Shown in pieces: positions 7,337 through 15,350 of a stretch of DNA of 64,000 nucleotides. Origin of the DNA: JAJTHJ01 sp046316025 (GTDB lineage: Bacteria > Pseudomonadota > Gammaproteobacteria > Burkholderiales > Burkholderiaceae_F); assembly GCA_046316025.1 (NCBI GenBank), contig JBKCXU010000024.1:1-64000 (forward strand), read 5' to 3'. Position 1 is the stretch's first letter, and the number at the start of each line of letters is the position of its first letter. A model generated the notes under the pieces. It made no database searches. It worked only from the letters and a program-made list of their open reading frames with translations, and had not been told where the DNA came from. The translations under genes were made by a program, and so were the position numbers.

Positions 7337-8219
7337 CACCGCTGTTACAAATGTAAGAAGAAAAAATAGGGGTCTGACCCCTATTTTTCGGGCGGTCGGG
7401 GCGTTGGGGATGCTGCTCGCGGGGCTGGCGATCGGGGCCGGTGTTTTCCCCTGGCAGTCGCAGAGGGCGCGCAACCGGATCATCCGCCGCTGGTCGCGCG
7501 TGCTGCTTTGGGTTTGCGGGCTGCGCCTGCGGGTGACCGGGGTGCCGCTCGATCCGCAGATCGCCGCGACCGGCATGGCGCCGTGGTCGCAGGGGCGGCT
7601 GGTGCTGGCCAACCACATCTCGTGGATCGACGTGTTCGCGATCGACGCGACGATCCCGAGCCGCTTCGTGGCCAAGGCCGAGATCGGCCGCTGGCCGGTC
7701 GCCGGCTGGCTCGTTACGTTGAGCGGCGTGCTGTACGTGGAGCGCGGCCGCCGGCACGCGGTGGCGGCGATCAACCACAAGGTGCGCGAGCGCCTGCACG
7801 TCGGCGAGACCGTGGTGGTGTTCCCGGAAGGCACGACCACCGACGGCAGCACGCTGCTGCCGTTTCACTCGAACATGGTGGCGCCGGCGCTGGAACTGGG
7901 CTGCGAGCTGTGGCCGGTCGCGCTGCGCTACACGGAAGACGGCACGCCCAGCGATGCCGCCGCCTTCGTCGGCGACATGAATCTGGTCACCTGCCTGTGG
8001 AACATCTTTTGCGCACGCAAACTGGAGGTCGAAGTCGCGCTCCTGCCGCCGCTGCGTGCCGCCGCCGGCGAGACCCGCCATCACCTCACGCAGCGGGCAC
8101 GCGCCGCGATCGCCGCCCAACTCGGGCTGCCGGCGGAGGAGCCTACGCCCGCGCCGGCGCCTGATGGCGCGGACAAACCACCTGCCGCAGCGTCCGCTGC
8201 GGCCAGCGCAGTGCAGTGA
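7329..8219 (+). CDS. plsC: 1-acyl-sn-glycerol-3-phosphate acyltransferase (PlsC family)
   Basis: A 296-residue membrane acyltransferase. The HX4D motif is H96-ISWI-D101, and FPEGTTTDG is the glycerol-phosphate-binding motif. A hydrophobic N-terminal segment (about 22-40) would anchor it. It would acylate lysophosphatidic acid or a related acceptor. With the GTG at 7329, which overlaps the galE stop, residues 11-20 are encoded by a GGGGTCTGACCCC repeat kept in frame; a start beyond the repeat (TTG or ATG near 7404-7409) would avoid it. The last 25 residues are an Ala/Pro tail encoded antisense to apaH. Confidence 0.85.
   Translation: MPDTAVTNVRRKNRGLTPIFRAVGALGMLLAGLAIGAGVFPWQSQRARNRIIRRWSRVLLWVCGLRLRVTGVPLDPQIAATGMAPWSQGRLVLANHISWIDVFAIDATIPSRFVAKAEIGRWPVAGWLVTLSGVLYVERGRRHAVAAINHKVRERLHVGETVVVFPEGTTTDGSTLLPFHSNMVAPALELGCELWPVALRYTEDGTPSDAAAFVGDMNLVTCLWNIFCARKLEVEVALLPPLRAAAGETRHHLTQRARAAIAAQLGLPAEEPTPAPAPDGADKPPAAASAAASAVQ
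7364..7386. repeat. GGGGTCTGACCCC dispersed palindrome, copy 1
   Basis: A perfect 9-bp stem (AAATAGGGG/CCCCTATTT) with a five-base TCTGA loop and a following T-run. It lies just after the galE stop and, in the chosen frame, inside the first codons of plsC. Similar copies occur at 12135-12157 and twice in 54203-54274. The geometry also resembles an intrinsic terminator for galE. Confidence 0.8.
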
Positions 8220-8952
8220 GCGAGCCGCCCCAGACGCAGCCACTGTCCAGGCACAGCACGTCGTCGCGCAGCAATAGCCCCAGCGTGGACCAGTGGCCGA
8301 ACACCACCGGCGTGCCGCGCGTGGCGCGCCGCGGATGGTCGAACCACGGCACGTAGCCCGGCGGCGCGGCGCCCGCGCCGTCCTTGACAGTCAACTCCAT
8401 CGCACCGCGGTCGTCGACGAAGCGCAACCGCGTGAGCGCATTGATTGCACAGCGCCAGCGGTCGGGACCGGCGAGCGCGTCGTTCCATAACGCGGGCTCG
8501 TTGCCGTACATGGTGGCGAGGAAGTCGCGGTAGTCGTCGGCTTGCAGTCGTGCTTGCACTTCCGTGGCAATCGCCAGCGTCTGCTCGACCGACCACTGCG
8601 GCAGCACCCCGGCGTGGACGAAGAGCGCACCCGCCTCGTAGTGCACCAGCGGGCGGCGGCGCAGCCAGTCGATCAATTCCGCGCGGTCGGGCGCGGCGAG
8701 GACGTCGGCGAGGGTGTCGTCGCGGTGCGCGCGGCGGATGCCGGCTTCGACCGCCAGCAGGTGCAAGTCGTGGTTGCCGAGCAGCGCCACGGCCCGCTCG
8801 CCCAACGCGCGCACGAAGCGCAGCGTCCCCACCGAGTCCGGCCCGCGATTGACGAGGTCGCCGACGAAGATCAGCCGTTCGTCCGCGGGGACTTCCGCGA
8901 GCAGCTGCTGCAAGTCCGGCAGGCAGCCCTGCACGTCACCGATGACCCACAT
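8143..8952 (-). CDS. apaH: diadenosine tetraphosphatase (symmetrical)
   Basis: A 269-residue metallophosphatase that splits Ap4A into two ADP. The motifs appear in order: GDVQGC near the N-terminus, GDLVNRGPDS, GNHD, HAG and GHW, which form the two-metal site of the PPP phosphatase family. The start ATG at 8952 is preceded by AAGAGG at a good distance and begins directly with MWVIGDVQG; an ATG at 8970 is less likely. Its 3' end overlaps the convergent plsC gene by 77 bases. Confidence 0.93.
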   Translation of the reverse strand: MWVIGDVQGCLPDLQQLLAEVPADERLIFVGDLVNRGPDSVGTLRFVRALGERAVALLGNHDLHLLAVEAGIRRAHRDDTLADVLAAPDRAELIDWLRRRPLVHYEAGALFVHAGVLPQWSVEQTLAIATEVQARLQADDYRDFLATMYGNEPALWNDALAGPDRWRCAINALTRLRFVDDRGAMELTVKDGAGAAPPGYVPWFDHPRRATRGTPVVFGHWSTLGLLLRDDVLCLDSGCVWGGSLTALRWPQRTLRQVVCPRHQAPARA

Positions 8953-9130
8953 CGTAGCCTCTTGTCCCATTGCGGGAGATGAGCGTAACTCCGGCGCTAC
9001 GGCCTCCGGGCGCTTGCAGCGCTGGCACGAGCGGCGTGCGTGTGCTGTATCGCCGCGAGCGCAGCGCGGCAGGAAATCGCGAATACGTCGTGGCGGGCTT
9101 GGACCACGCAGCCGATGGGTTCAAAGTCCC

Positions 9131-9928
9131 TCAGTTGCCCTTGACGAGCGGCGGCAGCGCCTTGATCCGCTGGTCGGCCACCGCGCCGTACTTCGAGCCC
9201 AGGCCGACGCGCACGCGCAGCGGAAAGCCGTCCTCGTTACGCAGCCAAAGGTCGATCGCCGGGTCGTCGCGCGTCTTGGGCGTACTCGTCAACCGTGTGG
9301 CGGGCACACTGGTACCGCCGACGACCACCGTGTCGGCCGCCGATTTGAAGCTCACGCTGCGGACCGACTTGCCGTCGGTGAACGCGAGCGCGACCTCGCC
9401 CTTGGGCGGCGCGCGACCGACGAACTGATAGGGCAGTGCAGCCAGGTCGCTCGTCGGTTGCCGCAGCTTGTCGGTGGCGACCACTTTGCCGCCGCGGCGC
9501 AGCTCGTACTGCCCCCGCCGCAGGTCGGCGCTGTAGACGAGCAGAGGCGAGCTGCCGCGCCGGTCGGTGTAGCGGGTCGTGACCAGCACGCCGTTAACGA
9601 GCTCGGCCTCGCTGGTGCGCGCCATGTCCGTCCGCTCGTCGGCCACCAGCGTCTTCACCACCGTGCTGCCGATCCCAAGCGAGCGCAGGCGCAGCTTGGT
9701 GCCGTCCCACACCCCGGTGTCGGCCAGCGTGCCGACTTCCACCGTCCCCAGCGCCGCCGCCGCCTTGATCAGCGCCGCGTCTCTCGACGATTGCGGCTGG
9801 GCCTTGGCCGGGTCGACCGACAGGGTCAGGGTGTAGGTGGCGGAGAAGGTGGCTGCGCGTGGAGAGGCCGCCGCAAAGCAGAGAGGCAGGCAGATGCCGG
9901 CGGCGAAAAGCAGGGATCCTGGGTTCAT
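9131..9928 (-). CDS. exported DUF3108 protein
   Basis: A 265-residue protein with an N-terminal signal peptide (MNPGSLLFAAGICLPLCFAAA, then cleavage near SPRAA). The rest is the predicted beta-rich DUF3108 domain, with typical segments FSATYTLTLS near the start and PKTRDDPAIDLWL near the end. Members are periplasmic or outer-membrane-associated and of unknown function. The ATG overlaps the stop of the WecA-like gene upstream (ATGA), so the two are probably cotranslated, which ties this protein to envelope glycan work by position only. Confidence 0.8.
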   Translation of the reverse strand: MNPGSLLFAAGICLPLCFAAASPRAATFSATYTLTLSVDPAKAQPQSSRDAALIKAAAALGTVEVGTLADTGVWDGTKLRLRSLGIGSTVVKTLVADERTDMARTSEAELVNGVLVTTRYTDRRGSSPLLVYSADLRRGQYELRRGGKVVATDKLRQPTSDLAALPYQFVGRAPPKGEVALAFTDGKSVRSVSFKSAADTVVVGGTSVPATRLTSTPKTRDDPAIDLWLRNEDGFPLRVRVGLGSKYGAVADQRIKALPPLVKGN

Positions 9929-10989
9929 GCCCGCGGTCCTTGAGGACGGCGCCGCCCCCATCGCAGAATCCGCGCCGGAAAGAGGAAGAGCCACAAATAC
10001 AGCAAACCAACAACGACAAAGGCAGCCAACATCCAGCGCTGCGGCATGCCGATCTGCCACAGCGCGACGCCTACCGCGCCGAGTGCTGCGTTGCCACCGA
10101 CGATCGCCGCGAGGGTCGCACGCGGCGACAGGCCACGGCGCAACAGCACGTGGTGCACGTGGCCGCGGTCCGGTGCCGCCGGGTCGCGCCGGCGCAGGAC
10201 GCGACGAACGGTGACGGTGAACACGTCGAACAACACCACGCCGACGATCCACAGCATCAGCACGGGTGGTGCGCCGCCCGCCGGCGGCTGGGTCAGGCCG
10301 ATGGCGAACCAAACGACGACGAAGCCCAGCACCAGACTGCCCGTGTCGCCCATGAAGGTGCGCCGCTTGCCGCGCAGTCGATGCGGCAGGTTGAAGAAGA
10401 GGAACCCCAACAGCGCGCCCAGCAGCACCACCAGCAGCTTCAACCCGTTGGGGTCGGCCAGCGCCCATGCCAGCCAGGCGAACCAGCCGAGGATCGCAGC
10501 CACCAGTCCGCCGGCCAGGCCATCCAGGCCGTCGAGCATATTGATCCCATTGATCACCGCGACCGTGGCAAAGACCGTCAGCGGGATCGCCCAATGGTTC
10601 AACTGCACGTCGCCGCGGCCGAAGAGATCGCCCAGCGTGGTCAGGAAGTGCCCGCCCCAAGAGGTCATCAGCACCGCGGCGACCACTTGCAGGCCGAGCT
10701 TGGCGCGTGGCGACAACTCACCCAGATCGTCGAATAGCCCGCCCGCCGCCAGCAGCGCCACGCAGGCGAAGAGCACCGTGTAGTCCCCCAGCGCCTGGAA
10801 CGAAACCGCGACGGCCAACAGAAACCCCGCAGTGAGTGCCAGTCCCCCGGTCAGCGGCACCGGCTCGCCGTGGCGTTTGCGTCCGCCGGGGTGATCGACC
10901 AGGTTCATACGCAGCGCGGGTCGGCGCAGCCAGACGATCAGCAGCGCGGTCGCGCAGAAGGCGAGCAGGGCCTGGGCAAGGTAAGTCAC
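9925..10989 (-). CDS. wecA: polyprenyl-phosphate sugar-1-phosphate transferase (WecA/MraY family)
   Basis: A 354-residue polytopic membrane enzyme. FDDLGELSP, NGINMLDGLDGLAGG, FMGDTGS and the cytoplasmic HIHH-type motif GHVHHVLLRRG mark the PNPT family. WecA-type members transfer GlcNAc-1-phosphate (or another HexNAc-1-phosphate) to undecaprenyl phosphate and so start O-antigen or common-antigen synthesis. It is the only initiating transferase visible in the window and a good candidate primer for the O-antigen locus at 14286-27249. The start is a GTG; it lies 28 bases after rfaE2. The sugar specificity is not readable. Confidence 0.88.
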   Translation of the reverse strand: MTYLAQALLAFCATALLIVWLRRPALRMNLVDHPGGRKRHGEPVPLTGGLALTAGFLLAVAVSFQALGDYTVLFACVALLAAGGLFDDLGELSPRAKLGLQVVAAVLMTSWGGHFLTTLGDLFGRGDVQLNHWAIPLTVFATVAVINGINMLDGLDGLAGGLVAAILGWFAWLAWALADPNGLKLLVVLLGALLGFLFFNLPHRLRGKRRTFMGDTGSLVLGFVVVWFAIGLTQPPAGGAPPVLMLWIVGVVLFDVFTVTVRRVLRRRDPAAPDRGHVHHVLLRRGLSPRATLAAIVGGNAALGAVGVALWQIGMPQRWMLAAFVVVGLLYLWLFLFPARILRWGRRRPQGPRA

Positions 10990-11016
10990 GGCGGGGTGTT
11001 CGCAAGTGGCGCGGCG

Positions 11017-11022
11017 ATTATC
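11017..11022 (-). promoter_or_regulatory. possible -10 box before the WecA-like gene
   Basis: On the minus strand GGGATAATCGC sits across the rfaE2 stop codon, with GATAAT at 11022-11017. The same GGATAAT core lies upstream of rfaE1 (14118-14113) and manC (50127-50122). No clear -35 box is visible. Confidence 0.35.
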
Positions 11023-11509
11023 CCGCGCCGCCGCCGCGCACCCGCGCCAGCAGCGCGGTGGTGGAGCGCTCGTGCTCGAAGGGAATCGCCACCGCGCGTG
11101 CGCCCCAGGTGCGCGCCAGTTGTGCCTCCGGCACGGTGGCCATGTCGTAGTCGCCGCCCTTGACGTAGACCTCGGGCCGGACGACTTCCAGCACCGGCAG
11201 CGGCACGGTCTCGTCGAAGATCGTCACCAGCGTGACCGACTCGAGCGCCGCCAGCACGGCGGCGCGGTCGGCTTGCGGGTTGATCGGCCGGTCGTCGCCC
11301 TTGGCGAGACGCCGCACCGACGCATCCGAATTGACGGCCACCACCAGCGCGGCGCCGAGCGCGCGCGCGCGCGCCAGGTAGGTCACGTGGCCGCGGTGGA
11401 GGATGTCGAAGACGCCGTTGGTCAACACCAGTGGGCGCGCCAGTTGCGCCGCGCGTGCGGCCAAGTCTGCGCGGGCAACGATCTTGTGCTCGAACTCGGG
11501 GGCGTGCAT
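11018..11509 (-). CDS. rfaE2: D-glycero-beta-D-manno-heptose 1-phosphate adenylyltransferase
   Basis: A 163-residue nucleotidyltransferase equivalent to the C-terminal half of E. coli HldE. TNGVFDILHRGHVTYL carries the HxGH active-site motif of the cytidylyltransferase-like fold, and VKGGDY follows further on. It activates heptose-1-phosphate with ATP, giving ADP-heptose for the LPS inner core. The kinase half is a separate gene (rfaE1) in the same operon, with gmhB one base upstream. The substrate heptosyltransferase waaC lies at 52459. Confidence 0.93.
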   Translation of the reverse strand: MHAPEFEHKIVARADLAARAAQLARPLVLTNGVFDILHRGHVTYLARARALGAALVVAVNSDASVRRLAKGDDRPINPQADRAAVLAALESVTLVTIFDETVPLPVLEVVRPEVYVKGGDYDMATVPEAQLARTWGARAVAIPFEHERSTTALLARVRGGGAG

Positions 11510-11510
11510 G

Positions 11511-12107
11511 TCAGCGTCGCAGCAGTGCGCGCAGCGCCGGGTCGGCCACCGCGTCGGCGAGCGAACGGTAGCGCGCGGTGGCCAGCCCGCCGTCTTGGGC
11601 GGCGTCCCGCAGCGCTGCGCCGTCGGTGCCGAGCAACACGCGCTGCGCCACGCCGGCGTCGAACGCAGCCTGCATGTCCGAGCGCTTGTCGCCGAACATC
11701 ACCGAGCACGTCGGGTCGAGTCCCAGGTCGCGAATCGCGGCCCGCAGCATTCCCGCCGCCGGCTTGCGGCAGTCGCAGGCGCGGCGCAGCACACCTCGGC
11801 CTTCGGTCGGGTGGTGCGGGCAGTGGTACACACCCGCCAACGGCGCACCCGCCGCCGCAAAGCGCTCGCGCATCCACTCGCTGAGCCACTGGAAGTCCTC
11901 TTCCGAGTACAGCCCGCGCGCGATCCCCGACTGGTTGGTCGTCACCACCAGCCGCAGCCCGAGCCGGGCCAGTTCCGCACAAGCCTCGAGCACCCCCGGC
12001 ACGAACTGAAAGTCCTCCGCCCGCACCACGTACCCGTCATCGATATTGATCACCCCGTCGCGGTCCAGAAAGGCCGCCGGCGCTCCAACCTGTCCCGGAT
12101 TTTCCAT
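11511..12107 (-). CDS. gmhB: D-glycero-D-manno-heptose 1,7-bisphosphate 7-phosphatase
   Basis: A HAD phosphatase of 198 residues if it starts at ATG 12107. FLDRDGVIN holds the nucleophile and acid-base aspartates (D15, D17), TTNQSGIARG is motif II, and CPHHPTEG with CDCRKP is the zinc-binding insert typical of GmhB. FGDKRSDM is the C-terminal acidic motif. It removes the C7 phosphate between the two RfaE steps. A GTG at 12122 would add five residues; neither start has a clear Shine-Dalgarno. Confidence 0.92.
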   Translation of the reverse strand: MENPGQVGAPAAFLDRDGVINIDDGYVVRAEDFQFVPGVLEACAELARLGLRLVVTTNQSGIARGLYSEEDFQWLSEWMRERFAAAGAPLAGVYHCPHHPTEGRGVLRRACDCRKPAAGMLRAAIRDLGLDPTCSVMFGDKRSDMQAAFDAGVAQRVLLGTDGAALRDAAQDGGLATARYRSLADAVADPALRALLRR

Positions 12108-12134
12108 CGCAGAGCCGGCCACCCCGAGAAAATA

Positions 12135-12157
12135 AAATAGGGGTCAGACCCCTATTT
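12135..12157. repeat. GGGGTCAGACCCC dispersed palindrome, copy 2
   Basis: A perfect 9-bp stem (AAATAGGGG/CCCCTATTT) around a TCAGA loop, between gmhB and hldD. The hldD stop codon TAG (12154-12152 on the minus strand) is part of the repeat, so the element fixes the C-terminus of HldD. Confidence 0.8.
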
Positions 12158-13147
12158 CTCCTCGTTGGCGAGCAGCCAGCGCATGTACGAGGCCACGCCC
12201 TGCTCGACGGTCTGCATCGGGGCGGTGTAGCCCGCTGCGCGCAGGCGGCAGGGGTCGGCTTCGGTGAAGGCTTGGTACTTGCCGCGCAAGGCTTCGGGGA
12301 AGGGGATGTACTCGATGGCGCCCTGCGCGACTGCGTCGGCCAGCGGCACCATGGGCTCACCGCGCTCGGCGCGCAGGGTGTTAACCACCGCCAGCGCCAC
12401 GTCGTTAAACGGCTGCGCGCGCCCGGTGCCCAGGTTGTAGATGCCGTTCACCGGCTTGTCCCAGAAGTGCAGGTTGACGGCGATCACGTCGTCAACGTGG
12501 ATGAAGTCGCGCCGCTGATCGCCCGGGCCGTAGCCGTGGCTGCCATCGAAGAGCTTGACCTTGCCATCCGAGCGGAACTGGTGGAAGTGGTGAAACGCCA
12601 CCGACGCCATCCGCCCCTTGTGCGACTCGCGCGGGCCGTAGACGTTGAAGTAGCGTAGGCCCACCACTGGCGCCGTCAGCCGATCCATCCGCCGCCGCAG
12701 CAACTGGTCGAACAGGAACTTCGAGTAAGCGTAGACATTCAACGGCCGTTCGTACGCGCGGTCTTCGGCAAACACCGGCCCCAGCCCGTAGACCGACGCG
12801 CTCGACGCATAGACCAGCGGCACCCGCAACTCCTGGCACCAGTCGAGAAGCGCCAGCGAGTAGCGGACGTTGTTCTCGATCATGTAGCGGCCGTTGCGCT
12901 CCATCGTGTCCGCGCAGGCGCCTTGGTGGAACACCACCCGCGGCCGCGGCAGCGCACGCCGGCGAACGAGGTCGAGAAAGGCCTCCTTGTCCAGATAATC
13001 GGCGATCTCGCAGTCGGCCAGGTTGCGGAACTTGTCGCCGAGCGTCAGGTTGTCCACGGCGACGATGTCGGTCTCGCCGCGCTCGTTGAGCCGCTTGACG
13101 TTGCTGGCGCCGATGAAGCCGGCCGCCCCGGTCACTACGATCGTCAT
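12152..13147 (-). CDS. hldD: ADP-L-glycero-D-manno-heptose 6-epimerase
   Basis: A 331-residue extended SDR with GAAGFIGA at the N-terminus, SSASVYG, and YAYSKF as the Tyr/Lys catalytic pair. FHQGACADT and RYFNVYGPRE are typical HldD segments. It converts ADP-D,D-heptose to the L,D form used by heptosyltransferases. Its ATG overlaps the rfaE1 stop (ATGA). The final residues NEEK end at a stop codon inside a dispersed palindrome, so the natural C-terminus may have been slightly changed. Confidence 0.94.
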   Translation of the reverse strand: MTIVVTGAAGFIGASNVKRLNERGETDIVAVDNLTLGDKFRNLADCEIADYLDKEAFLDLVRRRALPRPRVVFHQGACADTMERNGRYMIENNVRYSLALLDWCQELRVPLVYASSASVYGLGPVFAEDRAYERPLNVYAYSKFLFDQLLRRRMDRLTAPVVGLRYFNVYGPRESHKGRMASVAFHHFHQFRSDGKVKLFDGSHGYGPGDQRRDFIHVDDVIAVNLHFWDKPVNGIYNLGTGRAQPFNDVALAVVNTLRAERGEPMVPLADAVAQGAIEYIPFPEALRGKYQAFTEADPCRLRAAGYTAPMQTVEQGVASYMRWLLANEEK

Positions 13148-14079
13148 CGCTGCGCCCCAAAGAGTTCGACGTACGACACGGTCGCCGTGCCGAGCTTGCC
13201 GACCACGATCCCGGCAGCGCGGTTGGCCACGGCCACCGCCTCGCGCAGTGGTGTGCCGGCGGCGAGCATCGTGCCCAGCACCGCAATGACTGTGTCGCCG
13301 GCGCCGGAGACATCGAACACCTCGCGCGCCTGCGCCGGCACCGACCAGGCGCCGTCGTCGGTGTAGAGCGTCATGCCTTCTTCGCTGCGGGTGAGCAGCA
13401 GTGCCTGTAAGCCGAGTTCGCGTCGCAACCGCTGCGCGCGGGCCTCCAGATCGGCCTCGCCGCTCCAGCGGCCGACCACCGCGCGCAGCTCCGCGCGGTT
13501 GGGGGTCAGCAGCGTGGCGCCGGCGTAGCGCGTGTAGTCGTCGCCCTTGGGGTCGACCAGCACCGGCTTGCCGCCCGCGCGCGCCAGTTCGATCATCCGC
13601 ACGATGTGCGTGAGCCCGCCCTTGCCGTAGTCCGACAGGATCACCAGGTCGTAGCCCGGCAGCAGCGCGGCAAACTGGTCGAAGTGCGCGGCCAGCACTT
13701 CGTCTTCGGGTGTTTTCTCGAAGTCCAGCCGCACGATCTGTTGTTGCCGCGCGATGACCCGCAGCTTGACGGTCGTGTTCAGCGTGCGGTCGGTGTGCAG
13801 GTAACCCTGGATGCCCGCGTGCGGCAGCAGCGCGGCCAGCGTTCGCCCGGCCTCGTCGTCGCCCACTACCGCCAGCAACCCCGTGTGCGCACCCAGCGCC
13901 GCGACGTTGCGTGCCACGTTGGCCGCCCCGCCCAAGCGCTCTTCCGAGTCGCGCACCAGCACCACCGGCACCGGCGCCTCCGGCGAAATGCGCTCCACGT
14001 CGCCGAACCAGTAGCGGTCGAGCATCGGGTCGCCGACGATGAGGATGCGGACGGTTGCGAGGCGGTGATTTGGTGTCAC
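13144..14079 (-). CDS. rfaE1: D-glycero-beta-D-manno-heptose-7-phosphate kinase
   Basis: A PfkB/ribokinase-family sugar kinase of 311 residues, matching the N-terminal half of HldE. LIVGDPMLDRYWFGDVERISPEAP is the substrate-binding opening (shown here in part as GDPMLDRYWFG), GGAANVARNVAALGA follows, and DVSGAGDT is the C-terminal catalytic motif. GTG 14079 is chosen because it gives the usual length and lies about 33 bases after a GATAAT box; an in-frame ATG at 14199 would add 40 residues unlike the family. It is the first gene of the heptose operon. Confidence 0.9.
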   Translation of the reverse strand: MTPNHRLATVRILIVGDPMLDRYWFGDVERISPEAPVPVVLVRDSEERLGGAANVARNVAALGAHTGLLAVVGDDEAGRTLAALLPHAGIQGYLHTDRTLNTTVKLRVIARQQQIVRLDFEKTPEDEVLAAHFDQFAALLPGYDLVILSDYGKGGLTHIVRMIELARAGGKPVLVDPKGDDYTRYAGATLLTPNRAELRAVVGRWSGEADLEARAQRLRRELGLQALLLTRSEEGMTLYTDDGAWSVPAQAREVFDVSGAGDTVIAVLGTMLAAGTPLREAVAVANRAAGIVVGKLGTATVSYVELFGAQR

Positions 14080-14112
14080 TTGAAGACAAGTCCCAACGAG
14101 CGTGTCGCCCGA

Positions 14113-14118
14113 ATTATC
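14113..14118 (-). promoter_or_regulatory. possible -10 box of the heptose operon
   Basis: GATAAT within CGGGATAATTCGG on the minus strand lies about 33 bases upstream of the rfaE1 GTG. The -35 region is weak. Its position supports the shorter rfaE1 start. Confidence 0.4.
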
Positions 14119-14251
14119 CCGCAGCACACGCGAAGCGCCGCCGCCAGCTATTCGCGCGCGTTCCCGACGGTTCACCTGTTTGACGCTGACGTTGGTCATA
14201 GCCCACTAATGTCAAGCGACTACTCGATCGAACCCGGTCTGAGGACGCGAC

Positions 14252-14257
14252 TAGAAT
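14252..14257 (+). promoter_or_regulatory. possible -10 box of the rfb operon
   Basis: TAGAAT lies 28 bases before the rfbB ATG, in the gap between the divergent heptose and rfb operons. No convincing -35 box is seen at 17 bases. Confidence 0.35.
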
Positions 14258-14285
14258 TGGACCAAGTGCAGCGCAGCAATCTTCG

Positions 14286-15350
14286 ATGATCTTCATTACC
14301 GGAGGCGCCGGGTTCATCGGCGCAAATTTTGTGATTGACTGGTTGGCCACGTCCTCCGAGGGGATGCTGGTCATCGACAAGCTCACCTACGCGGGCAACT
14401 TGGAGAATCTGGCGACTGTGCGCCAACGGCCAGATTTCGCCTTCGCGCAACTCGACATCTGCGAGCGCGACGCCATACTTGTCCTCTTGCGCCAGCACCG
14501 GCCGCGCGCATTGGTTCACTTTGCGGCGGAGAGCCACGTGGATCGTTCCATCTCCGATCCCGGGGAGTTCGTGCGCACCAACGTCAACGGCACCTTTGCC
14601 CTGCTCGAAGCCGCGCGCGCTTACCTAACGGAACTGGATCCGGCGCAGCGCGACGGTTTCCGCTTCCTGCACGTGTCCACCGACGAGGTCTACGGCTCGC
14701 TCGCCGCGGGCGACCCCGCCTTCAGCGAAACCACGCCGTACGCGCCGAACAGCCCGTACTCGGCGTCCAAGGCGGCGTCCGACCACTTGGTGCGCGCCTA
14801 CCACCACACCTACGGCCTGCCCACGCTCACCACCAATTGCAGCAACAACTACGGGCCGTTCCAGTTTCCGGAGAAACTCATCCCGCTGGTCATCGCCAAC
14901 GCGCTTGACGGCAAAGCGCTGCCGGTCTACGGCGACGGCAAGAACGTCCGCGACTGGCTTTACGTCGGCGACCACTGCGCCGCAATCCGCGTCGTGCTGG
15001 CCGCCGGCCGAGTCGGTGAGGTCTACAACGTGGGCGGCAACAACGAGATGCAGAACATCGAGGTGGTACAGACGATCTGCGCAATCCTCGACGAACTGCG
15101 GCCCAAGCCAGCGGGCCGGTACGCCGAGCAGATCACCTACGTCAAGGACCGGCCAGGCCACGACCGCCGCTACGCGATCGACGCACGGAAGATCGAGCGC
15201 GACCTCGGCTGGCGCCCGGCCGAGACCTTCGCCACCGGCATTCGCAAGACGGTGCAGTGGTACCTCGACCACGCCGACTGGGTTGCGCACGTGCGCGACG
15301 GCCGCTATCGGCAGTGGACCGCGCAGCAGTATCGCGAGCCGGCGCGATGA
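14286..15350 (+). CDS. rfbB: dTDP-glucose 4,6-dehydratase
   Basis: A 354-residue extended SDR. TGGAGFIGANF is the NAD motif, STDEVYG carries the Thr-Asp-Glu catalytic residues, and YSASKAASDH the Tyr-Lys pair. NNYGPFQFPEKLIPL is characteristic of RfbB. It converts dTDP-glucose to dTDP-4-keto-6-deoxyglucose, the second step of dTDP-L-rhamnose synthesis. It heads a run of four genes (rfbB-D-A-C), each overlapping the next by ATGA. Confidence 0.96.
   Translation: MIFITGGAGFIGANFVIDWLATSSEGMLVIDKLTYAGNLENLATVRQRPDFAFAQLDICERDAILVLLRQHRPRALVHFAAESHVDRSISDPGEFVRTNVNGTFALLEAARAYLTELDPAQRDGFRFLHVSTDEVYGSLAAGDPAFSETTPYAPNSPYSASKAASDHLVRAYHHTYGLPTLTTNCSNNYGPFQFPEKLIPLVIANALDGKALPVYGDGKNVRDWLYVGDHCAAIRVVLAAGRVGEVYNVGGNNEMQNIEVVQTICAILDELRPKPAGRYAEQITYVKDRPGHDRRYAIDARKIERDLGWRPAETFATGIRKTVQWYLDHADWVAHVRDGRYRQWTAQQYREPAR

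Noticed and set aside
7364..7386. Palindrome read only as the galE terminator
   Set aside because: The same sequence lies inside waaA and at the hldD stop, so it is better described as a dispersed element, although it may also terminate transcripts here.
6314..7852. Minus-strand frame of 512 codons opposite galE and plsC
   Set aside because: Both plus-strand genes have full catalytic motifs, and the minus frame resembles no family.
8953..9130. Possible small genes between apaH and the DUF3108 gene
   Set aside because: Short frames on both strands lack start signals and family resemblance.
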